DNA of 64,000 nucleotides from Phaeotremella fagi (Eukaryota > Basidiomycota > Tremellomycetes > Tremellales > Phaeotremellaceae), in assembly GCA_001599715.1 (NCBI GenBank), contig BCHU01000003.1, forward strand, positions 806,001 through 870,000. The letters run 5' to 3'. Shown in pieces: positions 12,240 through 23,542 of this stretch (position 1 is its first letter; the number at the start of each line of letters is the position of its first letter). Made by a program: the position numbers and the translations under genes. The notes beneath the pieces are model-generated. The model was not told the origin of the DNA and did no database searches. It saw nothing but the letters and a program-made list of their open reading frames with translations.

Positions 12240-12959
12240 ATGATTGACACGAGTTCGGTTGTTCTAGCATTAGGAAGAGCTTTTTGGGATATCTGGTCTG
12301 AATGTTACGTCTTCTTGTACAGGACGGTGGCTTTTGAATCACTCGAGAAATCGTTCCAATCATTTTGACAGATCTGACAATGAAGATGGCTGGAGGTAGC
12401 AGAACTGCTGCATTGAAGGGGTTTGCGGATGGGGATGTAGCTACTGTACCTCTGATCATCTCAGATAGCCTTTAGACATCAACTTGCATGAACTTGCATG
12501 AAGTTCTACTTTGCCAATGTCGCCTGAACAAGAGAGAGTTGAGCATCCGGGCTAGCCATTGTCTTTCAGACACTTCCTCAAACCATCAATCAAACTCGAA
12601 TGGTTCAAATTAGGCCCCGCATCCAATTTCGAAAACCAAACCATCGCCGAACCTCAAAACTCTACCCCACAGTCCGAGGTAGGACGGACTAAGTTGCATA
12701 CTACTTCAAATTACTATCCTTCGTCTGGGGTAAAACGCCATATTCTATCGTAGTCTAAACTTATTGCCGAGGTTGCTGATCAATACTTGAGAAAACGTTG
12801 GAGACTCCAACGTTTCGGTGTGGCACTGGATTGTTGTGGCCGATGTTTGGTGATATATAATGGAATGATTTTGGAGTTTATGCAACAAGCACTTTTTACA
12901 TTCCTTTGTCCTTTACAACGAATATTATTTGAATTCTCAACTCACTTACACTTTGAATC
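12240..12959. other. Intergenic region with no supported gene
   Basis: This is a 720-bp spacer between two plus-strand genes. Short open frames at 12559-12753 and 12787-13014 have no ATG-plus-splice model that I can support. The stretch near 12570-12690 has a mildly coding look but matches no family I know. Confidence 0.35.
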
Positions 12960-13885
12960 ATGTTTATCCTCCATGGAAATCCAATTTCTACCGTATGTCC
13001 TGGTCCTCCCATAAACCTGAACGGAACTCATACTAATCTCATCTAAGTGTACTCGCAGAGTTCTACTCAGTCTCATCCAAATGGGATTAAAAGTCGATAA
13101 AGGTCAGTCAACGCCCTATAATCTCCCAACATACATCCAAAACTCATCCAAAACTCAGATTTCAAAGTTGACGTCGCAACCCTCCCCCAAATCAAATCAG
13201 AAGAATGGTTCCAACATCAACCATTCCGTCAAATGCCATGGTTGGAGGATACCGATAATAACACTGAATTATTCGAATCTAGAGCTATCGTTAAATGTAA
13301 CTCCTACCCATGTTCTTTATAAATAGAATGCTTACTGACAAACCCTTACAAGACGTCGCGAAGAAGATCAACTCTCCATTACTCCCGTCGGATCTGGTTT
13401 CATACGGGAAATTCGAACAAGCTTGTTCGATCGAGACTTCAAATTTCAATCCTTTCGCTGAAGGTATAGCCTTAGAACTAGTTTTCAAACTTCGATTGTA
13501 AGTCTCCCACGACCTTGGATAAAGAGAAGACCATACTGAAAGTGAAACCCCAATCTAGTGGTAAAGAATCAGATCTTCATATCGCCAACGCTTTGAAAGA
13601 AACTTTGGCAGGTAGATTACTAGGTTACGAAGCTATTTTATCTAAACAACCTTATCTTGCTGGTGATAAACTTACTTTGGCTGATTTATTCCATATCCCT
13701 TATTTCCAAATTATGGTTGAGGTCAGTGGATCATTTCGTAGATGGTACATCAACTGACTTGTTCTATCTAGATTGACGCTGTTCCTGGATTCACTGATGG
13801 TAGTTTATCTAACGTCATGCGTTGGTGGAAGGAGATTTCTTCTCTTGAAGCTTGGAAAGAAGCTAACGCTTTCATTAAGCAGTAG
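12960..13885 (+). CDS. Glutathione S-transferase
   Basis: Six exons (12960..12992, 13048..13102, 13159..13296, 13353..13497, 13559..13721, 13772..13885) give 215 aa, the normal length for a cytosolic GST. The N-terminal thioredoxin-like half reads FILHGNPIST then RRVLLSLIQMGL, followed by PWLED and the glutathione-contact motif LFESRAIVKYVAKK. The C-terminal helical half has YEAILSKQPYLAGDKLTLAD, which carries the GST N-capping region, and ends RWWKEISSLEAWKEANAF. The order and spacing fit phi/theta-like fungal GSTs that conjugate glutathione to electrophiles; the substrate cannot be told. The splice between FESRAIVK and YVAKK restores the family motif exactly. Confidence 0.92.
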
Positions 13886-14053
13886 ATGTAGTGTTTGTAA
13901 ACACTTTCATGGAGGCTATTTGTAGATACTGTAATGTGCCCAAATATGCAAAACGATTTACAACCTAAACAACTTTCATCGAACTATCTCCCTACTGATA
14001 TAAAACAAACACTCCCCACCTTATACTTTAAAGTAGAACCCAAACAAAACTGA

Positions 14054-16548
14054 CTAATTGAATCTAGCAACCCTGTCCTGGTAAAACTTAGCAGCTTGAG
14101 TAGCAGCCATCATTCTACCCATACTATGACCGTCCCTCTCAATACTCTCCCCAACAAATTTGAAAGCCTCTTTACTAAACCCATCAAGTTTCTTCAAACG
14201 TCTCGTCATCTCCCCATCATCCAAACTGAATCCACTAACCGATGGATATTTCTTGTTGTAGTCTTTAACGAAATTTTTAAGGGTACTTGAATATTTCTCG
14301 ACCAGTTTAGAAGATTCGTTCCTGACTGATCTTTTGGCTTCTAACCATTTTTTGTCGATGGATTCACCAATTTGGAGATAGTAATCGCCAAGATCTTCTT
14401 CTTCTGGTTCTTGATGATCTAGTAGACGGATTTAGTGTGTGTTTTCAATACATGTTGATTCGATATCGGTATTACTCACTGATTACACCTAAATCAGATA
14501 ACATCTCCAAAGTCTCACGAGCGGAATTCTCAGTTTCCATAACTCTCAAAGTACTCTTGAAGAATTTATCAGGACCCCGCATGAGGTCACCATTAGGATA
14601 CATCGCACCGGCTTTCTCCACCAATATATCGAAAGACAATTGACTTGGTGGACACTCATAGTGATTCTCCTTGAAGTTCTCTTGAAGCAGATTTGCGTAA
14701 CTTGCTGTAGTTGACTTTTTGGATTTTCTTGATTTCATGTTTTCCGCCAATCGGATCTTCATCGACGTCATCTTCAACATGTCTTGGAGTTGGGTGCAGC
14801 GTTCAGAAGACGATTTACAAGGTTGCTCGAATACCTTGTAATACTCATCGCGTAGGCTTTTGTTGAGGCTCTTGTATTCGTCATCAGATCTTGTTCTCTC
14901 ATCTGTAAATTTAGAACGTCAGCTTATTCAGAGATCACTTTTCTCCCTAGAAACAAACTTTTGGCAACTTACCTAAAAGACCGAATTCACTGAGAACTCT
15001 AGAGATTCTTTGACCACGTTCGAGCTCTGTGGCAGGAGGGAACATCTCTTCCTTGGTCGTTTCACGAGCGCCAACTTGTTTACCCACATAAGCCTTTAGA
15101 TTTAAAGCAGCAGCATTGAACTTCCACGAATCTTTGTGAATTTGACGATAACTACGTCTGGTAGTGACGAGATCCTGATAAGTGGTATCGTCCATACCCT
15201 TATCCCGAAGATCTTGCCAATCCGTTCCAGCAAGATGTTTAGTTGTGAAATCTTTATAGATATCATCCAACTCTTCACCCTTATAGATTGTCGATAAGGA
15301 TTTTTTGATTCTTGCTTCCCCCTCCTCCATGGGTTTTGAGAATTGGGACTTAAGTTCCATGAGTTTACCTCCTATCTCTTGGGCTTGTTGGATGTATAAT
15401 TGCCTGAAGATGGCTGTCGATTTTTCGTCTGATTGTATTTCGGCAGGAACTTTATATGGTGGGATGTTTGTGATAACCTTGATAAGATCATCGAGCTTTG
15501 AACTTTTCTCCTTATCTCTCTTTGAAGTTGATTCTTTATTCTTGATCAGTTTCATCAAGGATTTACCTTCGTCGGTTGACCCTCCGTCTGAGGAATCACG
15601 TTCTGTTGTTTCTTGGTCGCTTGAACCCCCATTTGAAGAAAGACGTTTTATTGAGCTCTTGTCGCTTTTGCAAGTGGATCCTTGTTCTCGCTTCTTCATT
15701 TCTCGCTTCTTCATATCATGCATGATTTGCATCAGTTGTTCTGGAGTTACTTGAACTTCTTTGCCAGATCTTGTTCGTACCGACAGACCTCTTGAAGATT
15801 TGGTATCGTCGACTGTTCGTTTACCATTTTGACTTGTGGCGGTGTCGGTTTCTGACGCGCTGATTGTTGTTTCTGTAGTGTGACCATTGACTTGGGGTTG
15901 TTGATCGACCTCCGTATCTGTGACATCTTCTACGGAGATGATTTTACCAGGTTGGATGGCTTTCATCTTCTTGACCAAGTTGATGGAGGGTGATGACTGA
16001 GTATCTGATTTTTTACCAGGTACGAACATTGATTTGTTATGTGTCTCTTCATCAACCGCATAAGGACGAACATAAGTTGATGGGTTAACCAGGACGAATC
16101 TGTTCTCTTCGTTGTTGTTACCATTAGAACTAACTTCTGTATCACCATCACTACAAGACAGTTCAGTATCGCCTTCGAATGAATTTGAATCATCCTTTGG
16201 AACGCCACCTTGATGTGGCCGATCATAAATCTTCCAAAATTGATTCTCTGCCGGAGCGGTTGGTTGGGTTTCTGTATCACCATCACTACAAGACACTTTG
16301 GTACCGCCTTCGAAAGAATCTGAATCATCCTTTGTGACGCCACCTTCAAGTGGCGGAGTATAAATCTTCCATGGAAGAAATGGAATTTCTGCCGGAGTGG
16401 TTTGTTGGGTTTCGGTATCAAGACCAGTACCGTTGATATCTGTATCACCAGAGATTGAGATTGAGACTGAGTCGGCTGATGAACCAACAACTGTATCTTT
16501 TTCGTTTTCGACCATCGAGAGATTTGTATCTTCTGTGTTGTATGTCAT
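14054..16548 (-). CDS. Unknown charged, partly coiled-coil protein with an internal tandem repeat
   Basis: Three exons (14973..16548, 14480..14902, 14054..14418) give 787 aa. I start at the ATG at 16548. The first third is acidic, Ser/Thr-rich and disordered. It holds a duplicated unit of about 45 residues marked by WKIY, GGV, KDDS, SFEG and CSDGDTE, seen twice between about 16130 and 16420. A basic middle (KKREMKKREQ) follows. The C-terminal 350 residues look helical: LMELKSQFSKPMEEGEARI, EYYKVFEQPC, MLKMTSMKIRLAENM, and the tail HSMGRMMAATQAAKFYQDRV. I do not recognise a family. Introns of 70 and 61 nt have good signals, and removing both gives a continuous frame. Confidence 0.7.
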
Positions 16549-17494
16549 CACGCAAGTTGATAGGGTAGTGGTGGCAAATGCTTTTCAAACGGCGTTGGTT
16601 TTTTTGACTGTGTGGAGCAAGATGGATTGAGTGAGGTGGGTAGGCGAGTGACTGATGGGAGTATCAAACCAAAAAGAAGAACTTTTTATGACCCAATTGA
16701 AATGATTGGATAAGAGGGTGGGAAAAGATTGGGGAAGAAGTGGATGGAAAAGATGAAAGTGAGAAAGAGAAAATGTTGCAAAAACCTTTCATTTTATGCA
16801 GTACCACCAGAGTCTTCTTTGGGTTATTTTTTAACCGTATAAAGGATGTTGAAGGGGAAGACTATTTTACCGATCGAAGATTATTACCTTTGTAGGAAAG
16901 TGTTACAGATGAGAAAAATTGGAGCGGAACTAGAATGGAAAGAAGAACAGTTGAAACACCTTTCATCGGATGTTGTTCGACGATAATCTTTCCTTTAATT
17001 GTACAACCCTTATTTCTCTTTAAGCATTGGAAGGACAGACATTCGCCATTGGAAGACTTTGACCTTTGTACGAAAGCGTTACAACAGGAGATACTGGAGC
17101 GGAGCTAGACCCAACAAGGAAATATTCGTCCAGAATCAGGAATGCAGACTTCTAGGCTTCCAGGGTCGCCATTGGAAGAGTTTCCTTATCAGAATTCGCC
17201 ACAGTTGGAGTTGCTGGGATTGATCATCATACAGCTAACTCACCCGTAGCGGCCAAAGGTGACCACTCAACTTCCCGTGTATGCCTTATGCAAGTACTGT
17301 GATGAGACAAGAATTAAACCAAGAATCAAACTGATACTTCGCAACCAAGAAACCAAAATAGTTCTCCATCAAAACGCAAACAATGAATAGAAAAAACATT
17401 GAATTCGTGAGAAACACAGAAAATCATTCTACAGCACTACAGCAAATAACTTTACATACTGGATTCTACTAGTATCTAAACACGCGTCTTAGAG
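16549..17494. other. Intergenic region with a diverged direct repeat
   Basis: Roughly 950 bp lie between two minus-strand genes. It contains two diverged copies of a segment of about 52 bp, at about 16883-16934 and 17058-17109, sharing ACCTTTGTA, GAAAG, GTTACA and GGAGCGGA, CTAGA in the same order. A short related fragment, CGCCATTGGAAGA, occurs at about 17045 and 17168. No supported coding sequence is present. Confidence 0.5.
16883..17109 (+). repeat. Imperfect direct repeat, two copies about 175 bp apart
   Basis: Copy one spans about 16883-16934 and copy two about 17058-17109. The matching blocks appear in the same order with substitutions and one small gap, so this is an old duplication and not chance low complexity. 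No target-site duplication or terminal inverted repeat was seen, so I cannot tie it to a transposon. Confidence 0.5.
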
Positions 17495-17926
17495 CTATTG
17501 ACTCGCCGTCTCAACCGTCGACTCTGACTGTCGAGCCTCCCAGTCTTTTCGACAGATCGCTTCCCATTCATCATCCACGGCACGATGCATCTCCCGGTTC
17601 TCACGAAAAATCTGCTGACTATCTCGGATATCTATGATGTCTCTTTCATTTAACACCCCATTGAAATCATCCAAATTGTCTCGAGTCCCATATGTGAGTT
17701 GCGTAACTAAGCTCTCCTTCTTATCCTCAGAATAGTAACGGGATAGGACCATGTCGATACACGTCTTGGCTTCTTCCATACGATCCCAACACCCTGAGGA
17801 TAAACGAATAAATCTTCCTCGTTTTCTCTCATAATCACTCAAAGGTGGTCGAGAGTTGCTGGGATGATCGTGGCTAGTGAGGTCGTCCGAGGAGGTTTGG
17901 TTGTTGCTGGGAGTATTATCAGACAT
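17495..17926 (-). CDS. Hypothetical protein, 143 aa
   Basis: This is a single-exon frame from the ATG at 17926. The open frame continues upstream to about 18067 but has no earlier ATG, so the start is fairly firm if it is a gene. The first 35 residues are polar and disordered (MSDNTPSNNQTSSDDL). A charged helical part follows: DYERKRGRFIRLSSGCWDRM, KTCIDMVLSRYYSEDKKESL, REMHRAVDDEWEAICRKDW. It is rich in Asp, Glu, Arg and Trp, has no signal peptide or membrane segment, and matches no family I recognise. Confidence 0.5.
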   Translation of the reverse strand: MSDNTPSNNQTSSDDLTSHDHPSNSRPPLSDYERKRGRFIRLSSGCWDRMEEAKTCIDMVLSRYYSEDKKESLVTQLTYGTRDNLDDFNGVLNERDIIDIRDSQQIFRENREMHRAVDDEWEAICRKDWEARQSESTVETASQ

Positions 17927-18445
17927 CTGGTGTGGGGTAATACTTTGATTGGATAGGTGGCGGATGTTGAAGAACAAGAAAAGAAAAGGAAAAGGAAAAA
18001 GAAAATGGGCAATCTTGTAGAAAAGTGTGCCATGAGTCTTCCCAGGGAGCAAAGGATGATCAAGCACGCAATTGCAGTCACTACTAGCCAGTATCTCTGT
18101 TCCCCTTTCATTAGCAAAAAGACCAAGGAAATTCTTGCCTTTCTGATAGAAAGTGGCGTTACCACTGTATCATACAAAAGGATTGGCCGACCATATCATA
18201 TATACTGAGCAGTACTACTGTATATTCCAAACAGCTATATCCCCATAAACCTCGCATGATCCCGGACTCAAAAGACTTGTATCGCATATTCCGACTCAAA
18301 AGTCACCCGAAGCACAAATCTAAATGGTGATGATGCCACAACCAGAAAAAGAAACTTCATTTTGGAAAACAGATTATACATTTTGATAAGCCTGTATGTA
18401 TGCTGGTTGCAATGCAAAATTTCCGACGAATTTCTATAGATTCTA
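17927..18445. other. Intergenic region
   Basis: About 520 bp lie between two minus-strand genes. A purine-rich block at about 17970-18007 (AAGAAAAGAAAAGGAAAAGG) lies just upstream of the 143-aa frame and reads as a pyrimidine tract on the coding strand, a common promoter or leader feature here. No gene is seen. Confidence 0.4.
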
Positions 18446-21400
18446 TTACATTTTTTCGTACTACAGTATCCCAAAAGTCAGCTTGATAAACCTGAGGTAA
18501 GGACTGAAAAGAACTTACAAAGCAAAGATAAGCTCTTGCACTAAGTACTTCTTCGACACTAGCCAATCTAATTGAAGTACTTTGGATTCACCGTCAGTTG
18601 AAGGATCTTTTGCACATTGCCGAACGAAACGACTATCAAACTTACTCTGAACAGAAACACCAAACTCTTCTATCAACTTTCTGATCATCCCCTACATTCA
18701 ACCCTTCTAATTTACCAGTGGCACCTTGAATGGCTAAATCCGTAGCAGTAGATTTACCATTAGGTACATCAGTGAACATCTTCAAAGGATCAACAAGACA
18801 ATAAGCGATATAATGTCCTCCCAACATTGTTCCCAAGTGAACCACCACGGCTATAACTTATCAGCATAACTCAAGATGACAGCGAGAAAAATCATTTACC
18901 ATAAAGTTTATACATTACAGGTGTAGGTTCTGGTGGACCTTGTTCGACAGATGGCCAATCCATATATCCAGCTCTGGGTCCAGTGGGAGTTTGCACCGTT
19001 TTATAATCGTTTCGATCGGGTGCCATGAACGGTGCCAAATCAAACGTTTCGGGGAAAGAAATGAAATCGTCCATCCTAATTAGTAATGTCAGTCACTGCA
19101 CAACAAACAATATTTGAAACAACTCACTTTTTCAGATTGTAGAAACTGGTAAACGTGATAGAAGTTTTGGTCGTTTGTTTAAATCTTTTGAAATGGAAGA
19201 CCAAAACTTCAGGAGCTTTCGCGATGAGATATCTCTTGAATGCACGTCTGAAAACGAAATGTTTCGATTTGCTGCGTGGAGGCATGTGTGGTCTGGTACC
19301 CGGTGTCCCCACATGAGACTGTTCATCATCGTCCGAAGTGTCTGAATCGGAAAGACCATCAGTCCCATCGGAACCCTCATCATCCATCACCGGAATACTA
19401 ATCTCTTTTTCTGATTGGGTACGGGAAACAATTGACGCTGCTTCTGATTCATTCCCGTGATAAGATCTCTGTTGTAAATCCGTCTGCACCCTCAAAGGTG
19501 ATGGTGCACGTAGAATCGAAGATTTGATCGAATTCCTTGATCGATCAGAGGCTATCGACGAATGTCGATGGAACCGTGATGTCTTTTCTTCATAGATAGT
19601 ACCAGTTTCTGAACCGTTATCAGATCCAGATTGAATCGATATAGATGGTGGGTGATAACGTGATTCAGTGGTCGTAGCCGTCATAGCTGGTGAACTAGGT
19701 GCGATAGATGACAGACCATCATTGAACGAATCCAGACTATCCTCATTCTCCTCTTGAACAGTTGCTTCATGTTGACTAGCGTATTTCCCACTTTTAATCT
19801 TCCAACATTTCTTACAAGCAAAAGCGTTTTCTCCTTCAAGAACTTCCACAGAAGTGAAAGCTTTCAATGATTCTATCAAACCAGAATCAACAGGAAGATT
19901 CACGACTGGATCACTAGAATTGGCAGCACGAAGTTTGGCTAGTGGATCATTACTATCGACTCCGTTTGTTGGACCAGAGAGAATACGTTGGATATAAGCA
20001 GTTTGAGCTGACGTAGGTCCAGATCCTGGCCCATGTAATTTAGGTGCGATTTTAGGTGAAGATTCCGCACTAATAGGAGCAGCTATAGCATTGATTTTTG
20101 GAGAGTGCTCAACAGAAGGTGAAGTTGAATTCGAAGTACTAGGTCGAGAACCTTTACGACGAAAGATTGAACTTGATTTAGGACGAAGTCCGAATCCTTT
20201 ACCGGAGCTGTTTCTTTTGAGATTGTACTCATCACCAAGTTCTTCTTGATCCATACTTTTCCTTCGTTCCCTTTCATGAATTTCACCCCCGTCAGAATTT
20301 TCAGTGTCGGATACCACACCTGTGGGTTGTAGAGAGGGACTGGTGGTGACATCTGTCTGTGGTTTGGAGGTGTTTCGAGGTCGGAGTCGTTGAGCCATCG
20401 CCTTGAATCTATCCCTCTGTGTAGATGTCAGTGGGTATTCATGGGAAAGTCTCATTACTTACCTTGCGAGGTTTGGGATCACCACCTTTGAGACTTAAAG
20501 AGATATCCAAGAATCCTTCATAAGTATGAGATACCTAATAAGGTCAGTGAAGAATTCAGTACCCAGAAATAAACCTACACTCTTGCAAGTTTCACACACT
20601 ACCACACTGGCCAGTGAACCACCAAAAAGCACATCCACGAATGGTATCAATCGTCGATCCTCCGGAATCTCCTCTGCATCTAAACCATCCTCTTTTGCAC
20701 TGTTGCTAGGTGCAAAAGTTTGAGGTTCAGATACAACCTGACCAGTCACGATGCCATTACTCCCATTCCCACCGTTCATCGAAGCGTTCAACGTTGGATC
20801 ACTAAAAGTCGTTCTGACAGGTGAAGACGGACCAGCCGAAGGTAAAGGTGTAATCTTGTTAACATCAGAATCACCCGAATTCTTTAATTTCTTCTTAGTT
20901 TTCTTCTTATCCGTACTAGACTGCAACGCCCCCGGTTGTAACCTCTTGATAACGTCTCTTTCCTCCATTTCCATAGAATCCAAAAGATGTCTTAACAATT
21001 CATGAGCGTCTTGTTGTCGATAATCATCGTATTGATCATATTTCTTAGCGATCTCTCGTAAAAGACTACGTAGAGACATTGAACGAGTTGATGAAGTCTC
21101 TGAAGATCCTGAAGTACCTCCGCAAGCATCTTTCATTCGCCAAGCTTTGTTTAGAGTGTTGATGAATGCTCTGGTAACTGGTGTTAGTTGGTATAGAGGG
21201 GGTTCGAGAACTGCTGGATTCAGTGAAGGGATTAATGAGGTGGATATGGATGGTGGGGGAAGTAATGAAGTTGAAGATTGTTGGACGTTGAAAGCAGGAT
21301 TCGGGGAGAGTAACGATATGATAGGTCGAGTTGCGCTCAACTATAAACTCTATCAGTGTTGTACTTTATGTATCACATACAGCTTGAAAAGTTGAATTGA

Positions 21401-21578
21401 GAAAACAAGTGTTCTGATCATTATGTATACCAATAGGTTTAAGAGCAGTTGGTAAACCCAAAGGCGGTGAAGATGTTGATGAGGTGGAACTGGCCGCTGT
21501 CACTTCTTCTGACCGTAAATCAGAGCGACTATCCGTTGTCATCGATTGCCGTGGCGTTGTTGACGGCGATATCGACAT
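18446..21578 (-). CDS. Ubiquitin-specific protease (USP/UBP family)
   Basis: Eight exons give 925 aa: 21381..21578, 20579..21340, 20463..20534, 19128..20416, 18900..19075, 18646..18850, 18519..18579, 18446..18460. It is a cysteine deubiquitinase. The Cys box NDQNTCFLNSTFQA puts the nucleophile at about C58; RQQDAHELL follows; VVCETCKSV and FACKKCW form the zinc-finger CxxC pairs; the His box GTMLGGHYIAY puts the base at about H845. The last exon encodes only YEKM and the stop, restoring the family end AYLCFYEKM. Between the two CxxC pairs and before PEVLVFHFKRF lie long disordered Ser-rich insertions, so the catalytic domain is split over most of the protein. It resembles the USP16/45 group; the exact orthologue is uncertain. 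Confidence 0.92.
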
Positions 21579-22113
21579 TCTTCTGGCAACCAATTCAACT
21601 GAAGATACAGTTGATGATGTAGGCGAATGATTGGCTGAGTTCGGTCGACGGGATTAGGGTATCACTCAAGGGATATAGGTAATGACGAATGCAATTGTGG
21701 ATTTGGTTCTTGTTGCGATGCTTATTCTGGTTTCTGTAGTGAATAATGAAGCACAAAGTGGGTAGACAAGGCAAGAACTCCTGGCTATCAAACGACAAAA
21801 GAGATGTTATGAGAAGATTTAAAGGTAAGTAGATGATGATTCGATAAAGGACAATTCGGATCAATATTAATTAACGTTTTCAATTTGAGGATAAAGCCGA
21901 AGGACATTCAGTGGGAGTGAGTGAAGTGGGACTCAATTGACACACAACACTCAAAGTAAGGTTACAATTCAACAGTGCTGGACACCGCACCTCTCCTCAT
22001 ATCATCTGAGATAAATCTCCATATAGTTATACATTCATAATACCATATTTTTTTACACGAACGACCTCATTCTTCTTCCTTCTGGTGATAACTTTCTACC
22101 CTGAGAACGACAT
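21579..22113. other. Intergenic region
   Basis: About 535 bp lie between the USP start and the stop of the RPEL gene, both on the minus strand. It holds the USP promoter and leader. No coding sequence or repeat is seen. Confidence 0.4.
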
Positions 22114-22908
22114 TTAAGCGGGGGGAGCTTCGTCGGCTATAAATATGATGTGTATCGTATCAATGACGCATCCAAAGAATGAGAAACAAATGAAAGATAC
22201 TTACCTTGGAGGATACCCTTCTTAACGAGTTCATCGGCTGTAGGTCGAGCAGCGAGTTCGTTATCGAGCTTGTCCTAGAAGGTAGGTTAGTCCTAGTGGA
22301 GTTACAAACATGGAATGGACCCACTTCAAGCATAGATTTCTCCAATTGAGCTCGTTTTCCAGCAAGTGAATCATCAGGAGCACCTAAGAGCAGCATCAGC
22401 ATGACATCTTGTAGTTCACCCAAAACCAAGAGAACACACCTTTTAAAATACCTTTATCCTTCAACTCAGCAGGGGTTGGTCTACTTTGGAAAAGTTTTTC
22501 GAATTTTGCCGTCTCAGCTTTATTCTTTGGTTCGATATCATCACTTGAGTCGACTGAACCAGTGGCTGTTGAACCAGTACCTGGAGCTGGGACTATTCCA
22601 GGAGCTAAAGCGTGGGCTTGAGCGTGAGCTTGACCGGCGAGGGTACCTGCACCAGTGTAGGCTTGGGAACCGAGATTTTTAGCTTGTTCAGTAACGTTGG
22701 CAGCTGTTTCACTGTTGATAGCTTGGTTGGCTAAGGTTGACGCTTGAGTTGCGGCTTGGTTGGCGAGGTTGGTTGCTGTGTTGAGAGCAGAACCAGCGGC
22801 GGATTTAGCTTGGTTGAGGAAGTCGGCTGAGGGGTTGGTGGGAGAGGGGTAGTCGTCAGTGTGGGTTCAAGAGGGGAGGTTTAGAAGGGAGCGAGTGTAC
22901 TTACACAT
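22114..22908 (-). CDS. Small RPEL-repeat protein
   Basis: Five exons (22905..22908, 22440..22826, 22325..22383, 22205..22274, 22114..22136) give 180 aa. The first coding exon is only ATGT, followed by GTAAGT; the next exon completes MSDFLNQAKSAAG. The N-terminal half is an Ala/Gln/Asn-rich helix with repeating NLANQAATQAS-type units, which resembles amphipathic lipid-binding or LEA-like sequence. The C-terminal part carries two RPEL motifs: R117 in RPTPAELKDKGILK and R160 in RPTADELVKKGILQ. In animals RPEL motifs bind monomeric actin, so an actin link is a reasonable guess. The short exons 3-5 encode the second RPEL unit and the tail ADEAPPA. Confidence 0.85.
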
Positions 22909-23542
22909 TGTATGGGTTACTTGTTTGTTGTTTATTAAGTACTAGCTGAGATGATGTTAAAGTTGAAGTTGAAGGAAGGAGGAAAAGATAGATAGATATA
23001 TGCATGGTTCAACTTAGCGTAGAGTCACACGTCCTTGAATGTTGGGTGAAAGGACTGGTGAAATGACGTCATTGAACCAACTTACTGTATACTCATCTGC
23101 GACATCTATATCGTTAGTAAATCATCTCAACTAAAATGGTGACAGCTAGTAGGGAGGGAGTAGAAGAGAGCTACAGTGAATGCACTAGACCATTTGCATA
23201 TCCAAGCAAGGTTCAATACGAGTTCAAGGGAGATATGGCCAAGGACAAGAGCTGCATTTGGTGAGATTGAACGTAACAGAATCAAACAGTACTCGAGTCC
23301 AGCTTAGACGTTTTTGCATGTTATTTTTGAAGTATTTTTGTGAGGAGGATGATATACCAAGACGAAATCCCAGCGAACTTGAAATGCATAAAGATGTTTA
23401 TCCATGTCGAAGAAGACCAGATAGCCAAAGTGGAGGTTCACCCAAATTACCGGAAATCATCTCCATAAAAAGTCAAAAGGAACAACCATAACCCTCCATC
23501 AAAAACTACAAATCCAACTCCAAACTGTCAAGAATACTAAGA
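22909..23542. promoter_or_regulatory. Divergent promoter region, RPEL gene and DAO oxidoreductase
   Basis: The two start codons face away from each other with 634 bp between them, so promoters for both genes lie here. No coding exon could be supported. The short plus-strand frame at 23258-23491 lacks coding signs. Confidence 0.4.

Noticed and set aside
12559..12753. 64-residue frame between the fusion gene and the GST
   Set aside because: Starts with TTG, has no introns fitting the local style and no recognised family.
16999..17223. 74-residue Trp/Arg-rich plus-strand frame near the direct repeat
   Set aside because: Overlaps the repeated segment, has no family match or splice signals, and the repeated copy does not keep the frame.
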